Shown piece by piece: positions 45,198-60,505 of a DNA stretch of 64,000 bases (position 1 is its first letter; each line of letters begins with the position of its first letter). The stretch is from Methyloceanibacter stevinii (GTDB taxonomy: Bacteria; Pseudomonadota; Alphaproteobacteria; Rhizobiales; Methyloligellaceae). The notes beneath the pieces were generated by a model, which was not told the origin of the DNA, made no database searches, and saw only the letters and a program-made list of their open reading frames with translations. The stretch is from the NCBI RefSeq assembly GCF_001723355.1, contig NZ_LPWE01000004.1, positions 1-64,000 of the forward strand. The letters are read 5' to 3'. A program made the translations under genes and the position numbers.

Positions 45198-46944
45198 TTG
45201 CACAAGCCCAAGTCCGATCGAGGTGCGTCCTTGCCGCGTCGCCAAACGTCCAGCGCAGCGGGCGTGCTCGCTGCCACTATGCTTGCCGCCTCTCTTGCGC
45301 CGGCTGTGGCGCAGGACACGCCAGGCTTGCGCGGCAGCATCGGCACGCCTTCGTCGGGCATTTCCACCGGTACAGGGACGGCCGCGCCGACGGCCCGCTC
45401 GCTCGGGCTTCCGCTGAGGGGCGGCATCGTCGAGGAGTCGGCCGGGGACGGCTTGGGCGACGATGCTCGCAACCGATCTCGGCACAAATGCTGAGGACAC
45501 GGACCCTCTCGGCGGACTCGGTGACGACGCCACCTCGGCCGGGACGACCCAAGCCCCCGATGTCACCGTCAGCCGTCAGCTCAGACCCTCGACGGTGGAT
45601 CCTGGCCTTCGGGGTACGGTCGTGGCGGACGAAGCGGTTCCGGGCTTCGGCATCGATGAGGGCAGGGCGGAAGCGCCGGGCGAAGTCGATCCCTTCGGCG
45701 ATCCCGTGGAAACGCCGCTGCGGGACGACATCGTGGATATCGACCCGGCCGACGATCCGCTTGGACTGCGCGTGCGCCAGCTCGATCCCTACGAACCGCT
45801 CGGCACCCGTCTCGGCAGTTTTTTGCTCTTCGCCGAGGCTGATGTCGGCATGATCTTCACGGACAACGTGCTGGGCACGCCGAACGGAAACTCGGCCTAT
45901 GCTTTCGAGTTCGCACCGGAAGTCCGCCTTGAATCGGATTGGGCGCGGCATGCCTTCGAGGCCGAGTTCACTGCCGACCGAAGCTGGTTCAACCGGTTCT
46001 CCGTGGAGGACGACAAGATCTACGCGGCGCTGCTGCGCGGCCGGCTCGATGTCGGCGCGCGGACCAATGTGCAGCTCGAGCTAGGCAAGGCGCAGACTCA
46101 GGACGGCCGAAACGCGGTCGACATCACCAACATCGCCGGGTTCCAGACGAATGTGCAGGAGGAGCAGATCTCGCTGTCGGCCGAGCACAATTTCAACCGG
46201 CTGACGGTCGAGGTCGAGGGCAGCATCTCGACCTTCGACTACCAAGACCTGACCGGCGTGCAGCAGGCGCTGGCGGAGACCGTGACGGGACAGTTCATCC
46301 CGCTCGTCGATGTCAGGGACTATCGCGAGAACGAGCTCACCATGCGCGGCACGTATGAATTCAACCCGGGTCTGTCCCTCTATCTGGAAGGGGAGATCAG
46401 CGAGGATGTGTACAAGCAGCCGGTCACGGTCTCGGGCCTCACGCGGGATTCGAACGGGTTCGCGACGCTCGCCGGCATGACGTTCTCGGTCAGCAACGCC
46501 TTCTACGGCGACATCAGTCTCGGCTGGGGCGAGCAAAGCTCGATTGCCGACGATACCGCGCCGGTCGAAGGATTCTTGTTGAACGCGGACGTCGTTTGGA
46601 TGCCGACCCCGATGACGCTTGTCGAGTTCCTTGCCAACTCGCAGATCGCGACCGCCAATACGGTGGATTCGCTCGGTGCCGTCTCGCGGAGCTACCGCCT
46701 GTCGCTGCAGCACGCGTTCTGGCGCTATCTCGTGGTGGGCGGCTATCTGAGCTACGAAACGGCGGATTATGCAGACAATCCGCTCATCGACGAGCGGCTG
46801 CGCGAAGGCCTCACCATGGAGTACTTCTTCAATCCGAACATGTCCGTGTACACCCAATATGAGCATACGGACTTCATGTCGACGGACCGCTTCAACGAAT
46901 ATGCCGAGAACGAGATTCGCGTCGGCCTACGCATCCGCAACTAA
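45198..46944 (+). CDS. Outer-membrane beta-barrel protein (BBP2-like porin), frame broken once
   Basis: A TTG-started N-terminus (45198, or 45231 with CGAGGTG upstream) encodes a signal peptide ending in PAVAQD and a Gly/Thr-rich linker. Near 45465 the frame ends, and the linker continues in another frame (TDLGTNAEDTDPLGGLGDD). A barrel domain from about residue 190 follows: FAEADVGMIFTDNVLGTPNG, ARHAFEAEFTADRSWFNRF, TNVQLELGKAQTQDGRNAVD, ending EIRVGLRIRN. Such barrels often sit beside exopolysaccharide genes. Here it lies between kdsD and galU, so a role in envelope polysaccharide export or anchoring is plausible. The combined length is about 580 residues. Confidence 0.78.
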
Positions 46945-46983
46945 GGAGCCGAGTGACCGCGCCCCGTCGATCTGCGTTGGCGA

Positions 46984-47856
46984 TCAGAGCAGCTTCTTGA
47001 TCTCGGCAACGACATCGTCGCGCAAGTCGGGTCGTTCGAGCGCGTAGGCGACATTGGCCGCGAGGAACCCGGACTTCGATCCGCAATCGAAGGCGCGGCC
47101 TTCATATTCGACCGCATAGAAGGGCTGCGTCGTCAGGAGCTTCAGCATGGAATCCGTCAGCTGGATCTCGCCGCCCGAGCCGGCTCCCTGTTCGGACAAG
47201 AGATCGAAGATTTCGGGCTGCAGGATGTAGCGGCCGAGGATGGTTAGATTGGAGGGCGCGGTGCCGGCCGGGGGTTTCTCGACCATGCCGGTGACGGGAA
47301 AGACATTTCCTTCCGCATCGCCTGTCGCGACCACGCCGTAGTTCTTCGTTTGGTCATCGGGGACAGGTTCGACCGCGAGAATATTGCCGCCATGCTTGTT
47401 GTAGACGTCGAGCATCTGCGCAAGGCATCCCTTGCCCGGCACCTGCACCAGCACGTCCGGCAGGATCACCGCGAACGGCTCGTTGCCGACGATCTCACGG
47501 GCGCACCAGACCGCATGGCCCAGCCCCAGAGGTGCCTGCTGGCGGACGAAGCTCGCCTCGCCGGCGTCGGGCAGGCATTCGGCGAGGATCTCGAGCGCCT
47601 CCGTCTTGCCTCGTGCGGCCAGCGTCTCCTCGAGTTCCGGTTGTCTGTCGAAATGGTCTTCGATGGCGCCCTTGTTGCGGCCGGTGACGAAGACCAAATG
47701 CTCGATGCCGGCCTCGCGCGCCTCGTCTACAACGTGTTGGATCAACGGCCGATCCACCACGGTGAGCATTTCTTTGGGCATTGCTTTCGTAGCGGGTAGA
47801 AATCGTGTGCCGAGCCCTGCGACGGGAAACACGGCTTTGCGAATGCGGGCAGGCAT
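46984..47856 (-). CDS. galU: UTP-glucose-1-phosphate uridylyltransferase GalU
   Basis: This roughly 290-residue enzyme makes UDP-glucose from glucose 1-phosphate and UTP. The ATG at 47856 follows GAGGA and opens MPARIRKAVFPVAGLGTRFL, the nucleotide-binding signature; PATKAMPKEMLTVVDRPLIQ, VILPDVLVQVPG and GMVEKPPAGTAPSNL follow. It is divergent from galE, and together they supply UDP-glucose and UDP-galactose for surface polymers. Confidence 0.95.
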   Translation of the reverse strand: MPARIRKAVFPVAGLGTRFLPATKAMPKEMLTVVDRPLIQHVVDEAREAGIEHLVFVTGRNKGAIEDHFDRQPELEETLAARGKTEALEILAECLPDAGEASFVRQQAPLGLGHAVWCAREIVGNEPFAVILPDVLVQVPGKGCLAQMLDVYNKHGGNILAVEPVPDDQTKNYGVVATGDAEGNVFPVTGMVEKPPAGTAPSNLTILGRYILQPEIFDLLSEQGAGSGGEIQLTDSMLKLLTTQPFYAVEYEGRAFDCGSKSGFLAANVAYALERPDLRDDVVAEIKKLL

Positions 47857-48014
47857 CAAGTCCTCTTTCAAAGCTGCGGGCTGGGCCCGGAGGCGAAACG
47901 GGCACAGGGATGACAAACCAGACAGACCAAACGATGGCGTTTAGCAGTCTCTAAACCACCTCTGCGATAGCACAAATACAGCGCTTGACGTGCGGATTTT
48001 CGGGAAACGATCCA

Positions 48015-49007
48015 ATGAGTGTACTTGTCACGGGCGGGGCCGGTTATATCGGCAGCCACATGGTCTTGGAGCTGTTGGCCGCCGACAACGACGTCATCGT
48101 TCTAGACGACTTGTCGACCGGATTCCGGTCTGCCGTGCCGGATGCGGCCCGCTTCGTGGAGGGCAATGTCGGCGACATGGCTCTAGTTGGACAGCTTCTG
48201 CGCGACTACCCCATCGACACGATCATGCATTTTGCCGGGTGGATCGTCGTGCCGGACTCGGTCGTCGATCCGTTGGGCTATTACGGCAACAACACCTCCA
48301 ATTCCCGAAATCTGTTGGCGTGCGCGGTTGATGCCGGTGTGCAGTATTTCGTCTTTTCTTCCTCGGCGGCCGTCTACGGCGAGCCCGAGCACTCGCCGGT
48401 CGACGAGGACGCACCGCTGCAGCCTATTTCGCCATACGGCAGTTCGAAGCTCATGACCGAGACGATGCTCGCCGACACGGCGAGGGCGCATCCGTTGCGC
48501 TATGTGGCCTTGCGGTACTTCAACGTGGCCGGTGCGGATCCTCAATGCAGGGCCGGACAGTCCACCCCCCGGGCCACGCATCTCATCAAGGTCGCGTGCG
48601 AAGCGGCCATGGGAGTCCGGCCTAAGATTGACGTGTACGGAACGGATTATCCGACGCCGGATGGAACCTGCGTGCGCGACTACATCCACGTTAGTGATTT
48701 GGTTCGGGCACATCTCGACGCTCTGCGTTACCTGCGGGCCGGCGGCGAGAGTGTGGTCCTGAACTGTGGCTACGGCCGGGGATTCTCAGTCCTGGATGTC
48801 GTGGAGACGGTGAAGCGGCTTTCTGGCGTCGACTTTCCTGTCCAAATGGCCGATCGCCGTCCCGGCGATCCACCCGCGCTCGTCGCGGGCGCCGGCCGCA
48901 TCCACAAGGTGCTCGGGTGGGAGCCTCGGCTGGACGATCTCGATGCCATCGTCGGCCATGCCCTTGCCTGGGAACGGCATCTCAAGGACGAAGGCGGACC
49001 GGCCTAG
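48015..49007 (+). CDS. galE: UDP-glucose 4-epimerase GalE
   Basis: This 330-residue short-chain dehydrogenase-type epimerase has the NAD site VTGGAGYIGSHMVLELL, catalytic Ser region FSSSAAVYGEPEHSPVDE with YGSSKLMTE (the Tyr-x3-Lys pair), and NVAGADPQCRAGQ. The ATG at 48015 begins the nucleotide-binding strand directly; an extension to 47985 is unlikely. It interconverts UDP-glucose and UDP-galactose. Confidence 0.94.
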   Translation: MSVLVTGGAGYIGSHMVLELLAADNDVIVLDDLSTGFRSAVPDAARFVEGNVGDMALVGQLLRDYPIDTIMHFAGWIVVPDSVVDPLGYYGNNTSNSRNLLACAVDAGVQYFVFSSSAAVYGEPEHSPVDEDAPLQPISPYGSSKLMTETMLADTARAHPLRYVALRYFNVAGADPQCRAGQSTPRATHLIKVACEAAMGVRPKIDVYGTDYPTPDGTCVRDYIHVSDLVRAHLDALRYLRAGGESVVLNCGYGRGFSVLDVVETVKRLSGVDFPVQMADRRPGDPPALVAGAGRIHKVLGWEPRLDDLDAIVGHALAWERHLKDEGGPA

Positions 49008-49107
49008 CGTCGGGTCTGGCCGTTCCATGTCGAACGCGCCTTTTCAAGGTCATAGAGGCCCGCCACACTCTGCGTAGAGATTCGTTTGGAAGCTTGAAGG
49101 ATCGTCT

Positions 49108-50415
49108 ATGGCGGCCGCACGGCTTACACGGACGCGTTTGGCGTTCGCATTGTTATTCGCACTCGCGCTCACTTCATGGCCTGTGGCCGGAGTTGCCGAC
49201 CCCGCGTCCGACTACAAACGCGCGGTCGAAGCCAGTTTCAAGCAGTGGCTTGAAGGCTTGTGGCCGGAGGCGGAAGCCGCTGGCATTTCCCGCGCGACCT
49301 TCGACAAGCAGCTGAAAGGGCTGAAGCTCGACTGGTCGCTGCCGCAGCTCACGCCGCCCGATCCCGCCTATCCCGGCGGCCCGGCCTTGCCCGACTCCAT
49401 GAAGCCGAAGCCCAAGCCGCAGGCCGAGTTCGGCGTGCCCCAGAACTATTTCAAAGCAAGCAGCCTGAATGCGCTCGCTGGCAGCGGCCGGGCCAAGTAC
49501 CGGCAACTCGCTCCCACGCTGAAGGCTATCGAGGAGCAGTATGGCGTCCCGGCCAGCATCGTGCTCGCCATCTGGGGGCGCGAAACCGGATTTGGCCGCG
49601 CAGCGCTGCCTTACGACGCCGTCACGGCGATCGCGACGCAGGCCTTCATGGGCCGGCGTGCCGACGAGTTCCGTCCGCAATTGATCGGTGCGCTTCAGAT
49701 CATCGAACTCGGTCATGCGACCCGCCAGATGATGAAGAGCTCTTGGGCCGGCGCGATGGGGCATGTTCAATTTCTGCCGGGCGACTTCGAGGAACATGCC
49801 GTGGATTTCGACGGCGACGGACGGCGTGACATCTGGCGTTCGGTTCCGGACGCGCTGGCCAGCGCCGGCAACGCGCTGCGAAGCCAGGGGTGGGACGGGA
49901 ACCAGCCTTGGGCTTACGAGGTGACGCTCCCGAAGAATTTCGACTGCACGCTGCAGGGGCCGGATCAATCGCTGCCCATCAAGGAATGGATCGATCTCGG
50001 GGTCCGGCGCGTCAACGGCCGCGAATTCCCGCAAGACCGGCTCGGCGACTGGACCTTCCTCGTGCTCCCCGCCGGGATGAAGGGGCCGGCCTTTCTGGCC
50101 ACGACCAATTTCTCGGTCCTGAAGCTCTACAACAACTCGGATGTCTACGCGATTTTCGTCGGGCATGTGGCCGACATGATCGCCTACAACACGCCCGTCC
50201 AGTTTGTCGGCACATGGCAGCCGGTGGAGCGCTTCACCCGCGATCGTGTCCTCAAGTTCCAGGAAGTGCTTGTTTCCCAAGGCCATGACGTCGGGAAGGT
50301 CGACGGACTGGTCGGCTTCAAGACGCGGCAGACGATCGGCAAGGAGGAGAAGGCGCGGGGGCTGCCTCTGACCTGCTACCCGAGCCACGCCTTGATTAAC
50401 CAGGTGCTAAAGTAG
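49108..50415 (+). CDS. MltB-type lytic murein transglycosylase, copy 1
   Basis: This 435-residue periplasmic enzyme has a signal peptide ending in AGVAD, an SLT_2/MltB domain with catalytic Glu in IWGRETGFG, SSWAGAMGHVQFLPGDF and AVDFDGDGRRDIW, and a C-terminal peptidoglycan-binding domain (LKFQEVLVSQGHDVGKVDGLVGFKTRQTI). It cleaves peptidoglycan with formation of anhydro-muramic acid. The next gene is a paralog, 75 bases away. Confidence 0.92.
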   Translation: MAAARLTRTRLAFALLFALALTSWPVAGVADPASDYKRAVEASFKQWLEGLWPEAEAAGISRATFDKQLKGLKLDWSLPQLTPPDPAYPGGPALPDSMKPKPKPQAEFGVPQNYFKASSLNALAGSGRAKYRQLAPTLKAIEEQYGVPASIVLAIWGRETGFGRAALPYDAVTAIATQAFMGRRADEFRPQLIGALQIIELGHATRQMMKSSWAGAMGHVQFLPGDFEEHAVDFDGDGRRDIWRSVPDALASAGNALRSQGWDGNQPWAYEVTLPKNFDCTLQGPDQSLPIKEWIDLGVRRVNGREFPQDRLGDWTFLVLPAGMKGPAFLATTNFSVLKLYNNSDVYAIFVGHVADMIAYNTPVQFVGTWQPVERFTRDRVLKFQEVLVSQGHDVGKVDGLVGFKTRQTIGKEEKARGLPLTCYPSHALINQVLK

Positions 50416-50490
50416 GGTCTGTCATTCTAGGCAAATGCGTAACGGCGGGTTTGCCACGGTTTTGCCCGCCCCATTTGTTATTTTTCCAGG

Positions 50491-52224
50491 ATGAGATCCA
50501 TGAACTGTCCTAAGATATTGATATCGTCTGCCTTTTCGGCTGGTCTGGCCTGCGTCTCTCTCGCGGCCTACCCGAGCGCGGCGTATGCGGACAAGTTTCA
50601 GACCTGCGTGAAGAGCTTTTGGCCCGCCGCGAAGCGTGGCGGCGTCAGCTGGGAGACGTTCGAGAGGGCGACCGCTGGCATCTCGCACGACCAAGAAGTG
50701 ATCGAGTCCGCCAAGTATCAGCCCGAATACAAGAAGCCGATGGGCGAGTACGTGGAACGCGCGATCTCACCGAAGCGGCTTACGATGGGGCAGCAGATGC
50801 TCATCGAGTATGGGCCGCTGCTCCAGCAGGTCGAGGCCAAATACGGCGTCGACAAGCACATCGTTCTGGCCATCTGGGGCGTGGAATCGAACTACGGCAC
50901 CAACAAGGGCGACAAGCAGGTCATCCAGTCGCTCATGACCCTGGCCTGTTCGGGGGTCAAATCCAAGTTCGCCCGCGGCCAAATCGTTTCGGCACTGAAG
51001 ATCCTGCAGCACGGCGATACGGACCCGGCGCATTTCAACGGGTCCTGGGCCGGCGCCATGGGGCACACGCAGTTCATTCCCACCACCTATTCGGCTTATG
51101 CGGTCGATTTCGACGGTGATGGGCGCCGCGATATTTGGGACACGATCCCCGATGCTCTTGGCTCGACGGCTGCCTATTTGAGGAAGTCGAAATGGATTCC
51201 GGGGCAGACTTGGGGTTACGAGGTCAAACTGCCCTCGAGTTACACCGCCAAGAGCTACAAGCGCGGGACCTACCGGACGCTTGCGAGCTGGCAGGCCGCG
51301 GGCATCACCCGCGCCAACGGCAAGCCGTTCCCGCGGCCCGGCGACAAGGCGCAGCTTTTGTCGCCGGACGGACGCAATGGTCCGTCCTTCCTGGTCCTGA
51401 ACAATTTCCGCTCGATCCTGCGCTACAACAACGCCGACTCCTACGCGCTTGCCGTCGGGCATCTGGCGGACCGGCTCGCGGGCTACGGGCCCTTCATCCA
51501 GTCCTGGCCCACAAGTGAGAACCGGCTGTCCATGGATCAGCGCATGGAGTTGCAGCGCCATCTGATTGCGCTTGGGCATCTGGAAGGCGAGGTGGACGGC
51601 ATCATCGGCAGCGGCACGCTCGAAGGCGTGCGGTCCTATCAGCGCGCTAAGGGTATGGCCGTCGACGGCTATCCGACGCAGACCATTTTGAAGAAGCTGA
51701 GAGCCGAGGCGCCGGCACTACCTCCGGCCGCTGCGCCCGACTCGACGGCGTCCATTCCGGGCGCCCAACCGGTTCCGGGACAGGCGGCGCAGCCTCAGAA
51801 CGGCATGCAGCCTCAATATGTGCCGCAGCAAGCGGTCGCCCCCGCTCAACCGGGCGCGGGGAATGCCGTGCAGCCGCAATACATCCATCCTCAAGGGGCT
51901 GTCCCGCAAGCCAACAGGCAGCAGCAGCTCCTGGCTCCGGCGCAGCCCCCGATGGCTCAGCCGCAAGCGGCTCAACCTCAAGCCGTGCAGCCTCAGCCTG
52001 TGCAGCCGCAAGCCACTCAGCAGCAGCAGGTTGCGGCGGAATATTCGCCTCCGGGCCAGATGAATGCTTACGCGATCATTCCAATCCACCCGCAGCCTGT
52101 GCAACAGCGCAGCCGGCCCAGGCCTTGCCCTGGCGGTCCGGGCAGGCAGGTGCGTCGTCCTATTCGCGCAGCGCTTCCGACGTGCCTCCTGCACAGGCGA
52201 ATTAGTGCTATGATGGGTGCCTGA
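50491..52224 (+). CDS. MltB-type lytic murein transglycosylase, copy 2, with Gln/Pro-rich tail
   Basis: This protein of about 570 residues repeats the layout of copy 1: signal peptide ending in SAAYA, MltB domain with Glu in IWGVESNYGTNKGD, AGAMGHTQFIPTTYSAYAVD, and a peptidoglycan-binding domain (LQRHLIALGHLEGEVDGIIG). It then adds a 150-residue tail of Pro, Gln and Ala repeats (QPQAAQPQAVQPQ). Near 52070 the last residues change character. Another frame gives NPPAACATAQPAQALPW and ends DVPPAQAN at 52205, so a small indel near the end is possible. The next gene starts in the stop region. Confidence 0.88.
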   Translation: MRSMNCPKILISSAFSAGLACVSLAAYPSAAYADKFQTCVKSFWPAAKRGGVSWETFERATAGISHDQEVIESAKYQPEYKKPMGEYVERAISPKRLTMGQQMLIEYGPLLQQVEAKYGVDKHIVLAIWGVESNYGTNKGDKQVIQSLMTLACSGVKSKFARGQIVSALKILQHGDTDPAHFNGSWAGAMGHTQFIPTTYSAYAVDFDGDGRRDIWDTIPDALGSTAAYLRKSKWIPGQTWGYEVKLPSSYTAKSYKRGTYRTLASWQAAGITRANGKPFPRPGDKAQLLSPDGRNGPSFLVLNNFRSILRYNNADSYALAVGHLADRLAGYGPFIQSWPTSENRLSMDQRMELQRHLIALGHLEGEVDGIIGSGTLEGVRSYQRAKGMAVDGYPTQTILKKLRAEAPALPPAAAPDSTASIPGAQPVPGQAAQPQNGMQPQYVPQQAVAPAQPGAGNAVQPQYIHPQGAVPQANRQQQLLAPAQPPMAQPQAAQPQAVQPQPVQPQATQQQQVAAEYSPPGQMNAYAIIPIHPQPVQQRSRPRPCPGGPGRQVRRPIRAALPTCLLHRRISAMMGA

Positions 52225-53438
52225 TGTCCCGCCTAAGGAATCTTTGCACCCCCATGCCTCGTCTGATCGGCTCGATCGTGCTGCTGCTGGCAGCGCTTCT
52301 CGTTTCCACGGCCTCGACGCCCGTGGCCGCACAAGATGCGCTCGCGCACCGCAGCTACATCACGCCGTTTCCCAATGGCGACCGCTACCGCGTGGTGGTG
52401 CTCGGCGACGGGGATGCGGACGGGCTCTGGAGCGGGCTCTATCGCTCCTTCGAAGAAGATCTCACCGTGGACGTCCTGAACCGGTCCAAGAAGTGGACCG
52501 GCTTCACAGACCCCAAGCGCTACGACTGGAACGGCGAGATCGACCAGATCTTGAACGACGGAACCTATCATGTCGCGGTCGTCCAGTTCGGCCTCGGCGA
52601 GCACAAGGCGATCCGGGAGAACGGCAAGGTTCTCAATGTGGGGACCGAAGAATGGCGCCAGGCCTATGGTGCCCGCATCGAGACGTTTATCCGGAAATTG
52701 CGGGCTGCGGGGCTGGGCGTCTACTGGGTCGGGCTGCCGGTGATGCGCTCGGCCGGCCAACGGGCTGCCGCCGAACGTCTCAACGACGTGTTTCGCGAGA
52801 AGGCCTTCGTGAACGGCGCCAAGTTCATCGATACATGGAGCGAGTTCGCCGACGAGAACGGCCAATACACGCTGGTGGGCACCGACGAGGACGGGCGGAC
52901 CCAACGCATGCGCGACGGCGACGGTTTTACGTCGCGCGGCGATTTGAAGCTGGCCCAGCTCGTGAACAAGGAACTGCGCCAGGACATCGAACTTGCCAAG
53001 AAGGAACGCGACATTCCGCTCGCCGGCGATCCCGAGGAGCAGGAGAAGGTGGCGACGGGACTGACATCGCCTGAGCCTGCCGCCCGGACAGCTGCCGCAG
53101 GCGATCCGGTGGACGGCGAGGAAGGCGATGCCTTGCGGGAGGATCAGGTCGGTGACGTCAGCGTCGTGCGCCCGAATCGCGGCGCCTCGGCGCCGATCAA
53201 CGATCCCGATGGCGACACGGGCTCCGGAGGTGCGCCGGATCCGCAGGTCATCACATCCAATCTGCCCGGTGGCTATACGGCGATCTCTTCGATTTCGGCG
53301 GTGTCCGACGTGACGCTGTCCTCGTCGCGGCCGCAGCTCCCGCTCGCGCAACGGCCCTACTATCGGGTGCTAGTACGTGGCGAGCAGCTCGAGCCGAAAT
53401 CCGGACGCGCCGACGACTTCGCCTGGCCGCCCAGTTAA
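52224..53438 (+). CDS. DUF459/SGNH-like exported protein with degenerate active site
   Basis: This 404-residue protein has a membrane segment or signal peptide (about 10-35, ending VAAQDA). An ATG at 52254 would give a more usual signal. The DUF459 domain runs to about residue 270: RVVVLGDGDADGLWSGL, VAVVQFGLGEHK and YWVGLPVMRS. The usual Ser of GDS and the His of the final DG(V/I)HFT block are absent (GDGDADGL and GDGFTSRGD), so hydrolase activity is doubtful. A Pro/Ser-rich tail follows. Its ATG overlaps the stop of the transglycosylase (ATGA), implying joint expression and a cell-wall role. Confidence 0.8.
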   Translation: MSRLRNLCTPMPRLIGSIVLLLAALLVSTASTPVAAQDALAHRSYITPFPNGDRYRVVVLGDGDADGLWSGLYRSFEEDLTVDVLNRSKKWTGFTDPKRYDWNGEIDQILNDGTYHVAVVQFGLGEHKAIRENGKVLNVGTEEWRQAYGARIETFIRKLRAAGLGVYWVGLPVMRSAGQRAAAERLNDVFREKAFVNGAKFIDTWSEFADENGQYTLVGTDEDGRTQRMRDGDGFTSRGDLKLAQLVNKELRQDIELAKKERDIPLAGDPEEQEKVATGLTSPEPAARTAAAGDPVDGEEGDALREDQVGDVSVVRPNRGASAPINDPDGDTGSGGAPDPQVITSNLPGGYTAISSISAVSDVTLSSSRPQLPLAQRPYYRVLVRGEQLEPKSGRADDFAWPPS

Positions 53439-53465
53439 GAGCGCTTGAGCTAAGAACGCCGCCGC

Positions 53466-54881
53466 CTAGCGCGGCAGCGTCGTCGATCCCATCAGGAACT
53501 TGTCGATCGAATGGGCGGCTTGCCGTCCTTCGCGGATGGCCCAGACCACGAGCGACTGGCCGCGGCGCATGTCGCCCGCGACGAAGATCTTGCTCCGCGA
53601 GGTCTGGTAGTCGACGTCGTTCGCTTTGACATTGCCGCGCTGGTCGAGCTCGACCTTGAGGTCCGCGATCATGCCCCCGTGCACCGGGTGCAGGAAGCCC
53701 ATGGCGAGGAAGACCAGATCGGCCGGGATCGTGAATTCGCTTCCCTCGATCGGCTTCATCTGCTCGTCGAGGCGCACGCACTCCAGCTTCTCGACCTTGC
53801 CGTCGCCGAGGAATCGGTTCGTCGCCACGCTGAAGTCGCGGACGGCGCCTTCGGCCTGGCTCGACGACGTGCGGAACTTGAGCGGCCAGTGCGGCCAGGT
53901 CAGCGCCTTGTTCTCCTGCTCGGGCGGCTCCGGCATGATCTCAAGCTGCGTGACGGCCGTCGCGCCTTGGCGGAATGATGTGCCGATGCAGTCCGAGCCT
54001 GTGTCGCCGCCGCCGATCACGACCACGCGCTTGCCTTCGGCGGTGATGGAGTCGACATCGCCCAGCGGCTCTCCCGACACACGGCGGTTCTGCTGCGGCA
54101 GGAATGTCATCGCGAAGTGAACGCCGTCGAGATCGCGCCCCGGCACGGCGAGGTCGCGCGGATGCTCCGATCCGCCGGCCAGCAGCACGGCGTCGTGCTT
54201 GCGCTCCAGGTCACGGATGTCGACATCCTTTCCCACGTCGACATTGCAGTGGAACGTGACGCCCTCGGCCTCCATCTGCGTCACGCGACGCTCGATGATG
54301 AACTTCTCCATCTTGAAGTCTGGAATGCCGTAGCGGAGCAGCCCGCCGGGATGAGCGTGCTTTTCGTACACATGCACGTCGTGGCCGGCGCGGGCCAGTT
54401 GCTGGGCGGCCGCTAGCCCTGCGGGCCCCGACCCGACAACGGCGACGCTCTTGCCGGTCTTCTTCTCGGGCGGCTGCGGCACGATCCAGCCTGCGTCGAA
54501 GGCGCGGTCCGCGATGGCGCGCTCGATCGATTTGATCGTCACCGGCTCGTCGATGATGTTTAGCGTGCACGCCGCTTCGCACGGCGCCGGACAGATGCGA
54601 CCCGTCACTTCCGGAAAATTGTTCGTGGAGTGGAGGTTCAGCGCCGCGTCCTGCCAATCGTCGTGATAGACGAGGTCGTTCCAGTCGGGGATCTGGTTGT
54701 TGATCGGGCAGCCCGTGTGACAATAGGGGATGCCGCAATCCATGCAGCGCGCAGCCTGTTTCGTGATGTCCGCTTCACTCGGATCGATCACGAACTCCTT
54801 GAAATGGCGCACGCGGTCGGCGGCCGGCTGATAGGACCGGTCTTCCCGCTCGATTTCCAGAAACCCTGTAACTTTGCCCAT
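53466..54881 (-). CDS. gltD: Glutamate synthase (NADPH) small subunit GltD
   Basis: This 471-residue flavoprotein passes electrons from NADPH to the large subunit. The N-terminal cysteine clusters [14 protein letters not shown] and CPAPCEAAC bind 4Fe-4S centres; [19 protein letters not shown] and [15 protein letters not shown] are the FAD and NADPH folds. It is 86 bases downstream of gltB in the same direction, forming the ammonium-assimilating GOGAT operon. Confidence 0.95.
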   Translation of the reverse strand: MGKVTGFLEIEREDRSYQPAADRVRHFKEFVIDPSEADITKQAARCMDCGIPYCHTGCPINNQIPDWNDLVYHDDWQDAALNLHSTNNFPEVTGRICPAPCEAACTLNIIDEPVTIKSIERAIADRAFDAGWIVPQPPEKKTGKSVAVVGSGPAGLAAAQQLARAGHDVHVYEKHAHPGGLLRYGIPDFKMEKFIIERRVTQMEAEGVTFHCNVDVGKDVDIRDLERKHDAVLLAGGSEHPRDLAVPGRDLDGVHFAMTFLPQQNRRVSGEPLGDVDSITAEGKRVVVIGGGDTGSDCIGTSFRQGATAVTQLEIMPEPPEQENKALTWPHWPLKFRTSSSQAEGAVRDFSVATNRFLGDGKVEKLECVRLDEQMKPIEGSEFTIPADLVFLAMGFLHPVHGGMIADLKVELDQRGNVKANDVDYQTSRSKIFVAGDMRRGQSLVVWAIREGRQAAHSIDKFLMGSTTLPR

Positions 54882-54967
54882 TCGATTAGGATCTCCGCCC
54901 TAACTCATCTCATCCGTGCCAATGCCTCGGCAGTACCGAAGCCCGGCTCTCATGCCCGCATTGTGGC

Positions 54968-59686
<4,719 letters not shown>

Positions 59687-60193
59687 GAATTCTCGGCCTC
59701 GCCGCCTGGGCGAGCATGTTGGGGTTGGGCCAAAAGCCTCTACCTCACCAATGTGACCGTCAAGGCAATAGTGAAGATCGGGCCCTGGTAGGCTAGCGTG
59801 CCTCTACGCTAGCGTACGCGGCGATTTATGGCAGCAGACCACCTCAAGTAAGGCGGTGTGAAGAGCTCCGCGCCGCAGACTCTAGTACAAAGGTCAGCAA
59901 GCCTGTCCTATTTCGCCCCAAAATGCCAGATTTCCGAGGCGTACACAAGCGCAAGATTCACGATCCGACGCGGCCCCACAGGGTGTGCATCCGGGGGTTG
60001 TTGCAATGGATACAGGCCTTCCGCTAGGCGGTCGCCGGATCACAAAAGGCTGGCGGAGGCGTGATTTGACCGGAGCGGAAAATCGCGTCCCACTTGGCCC
60101 CGCAAATCCGGCGGCGGGTGGGCGTTTCGCCGGCCGTCATGACCAAGAACCACTTGAACCCCTGATCCACTTGAGCCCTTAGAAGGACCAAAT
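59687..60193. other. Divergent intergenic region between gltB and the bufferin operon
   Basis: These 507 bases contain only short, non-convincing open frames. The segment should carry the promoters of gltB and of the buf genes. I see no clear sigma-factor motif, riboswitch or dyad in it. Confidence 0.5.
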
Positions 60194-60501
60194 ATGACCC
60201 ATCACTCCAAGTCACTCTCCGGCGTCGCCGTGGCCAGTGCCTTTGCTGCCGCGCTTGGCATTGCCGCAACCACCACGCCGCTGCCGCCGAGGATGAGCAA
60301 GAGAAATGTTTCGGCGTCGCCAAGGCCGGCGAGAACGACTGCGCCGCGGGCGCCGGCACGACCTGCGCCGGCACGGCGACGATCGATTATCAGGGGAATG
60401 CCTGGAAGCTCGTACCCAAGGGGTCCTGCACCACCATGAAACTGCCGGGCGACCGCGAGGGCAGCCTCACGGCGCTCGAGCGCGACATGCCACCTGCGTA
60501 A
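60194..60501 (+). CDS. bufA: Bufferin-type RiPP precursor BufA (DUF2282), frame broken once
   Basis: This is the precursor peptide of the adjacent maturation enzymes. The signal peptide region ([20 protein letters not shown], then LGIAATTTP) is in one frame. The core ([25 protein letters not shown], then [17 protein letters not shown]) is in another. They meet near 60280 where one G seems missing, which restores a secreted peptide of about 102 residues with four conserved cysteines. In the DUF2282 family, cysteines are modified by an MNIO enzyme and the product binds copper in the periplasm. It lies four bases before bufB. Confidence 0.85.
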
Positions 60502-60505
60502 GGCG

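Noticed and set aside
59858..60182. Two short open frames between gltB and bufA
   Set aside because: They have no ribosome site or recognisable sequence and overlap each other in different frames.
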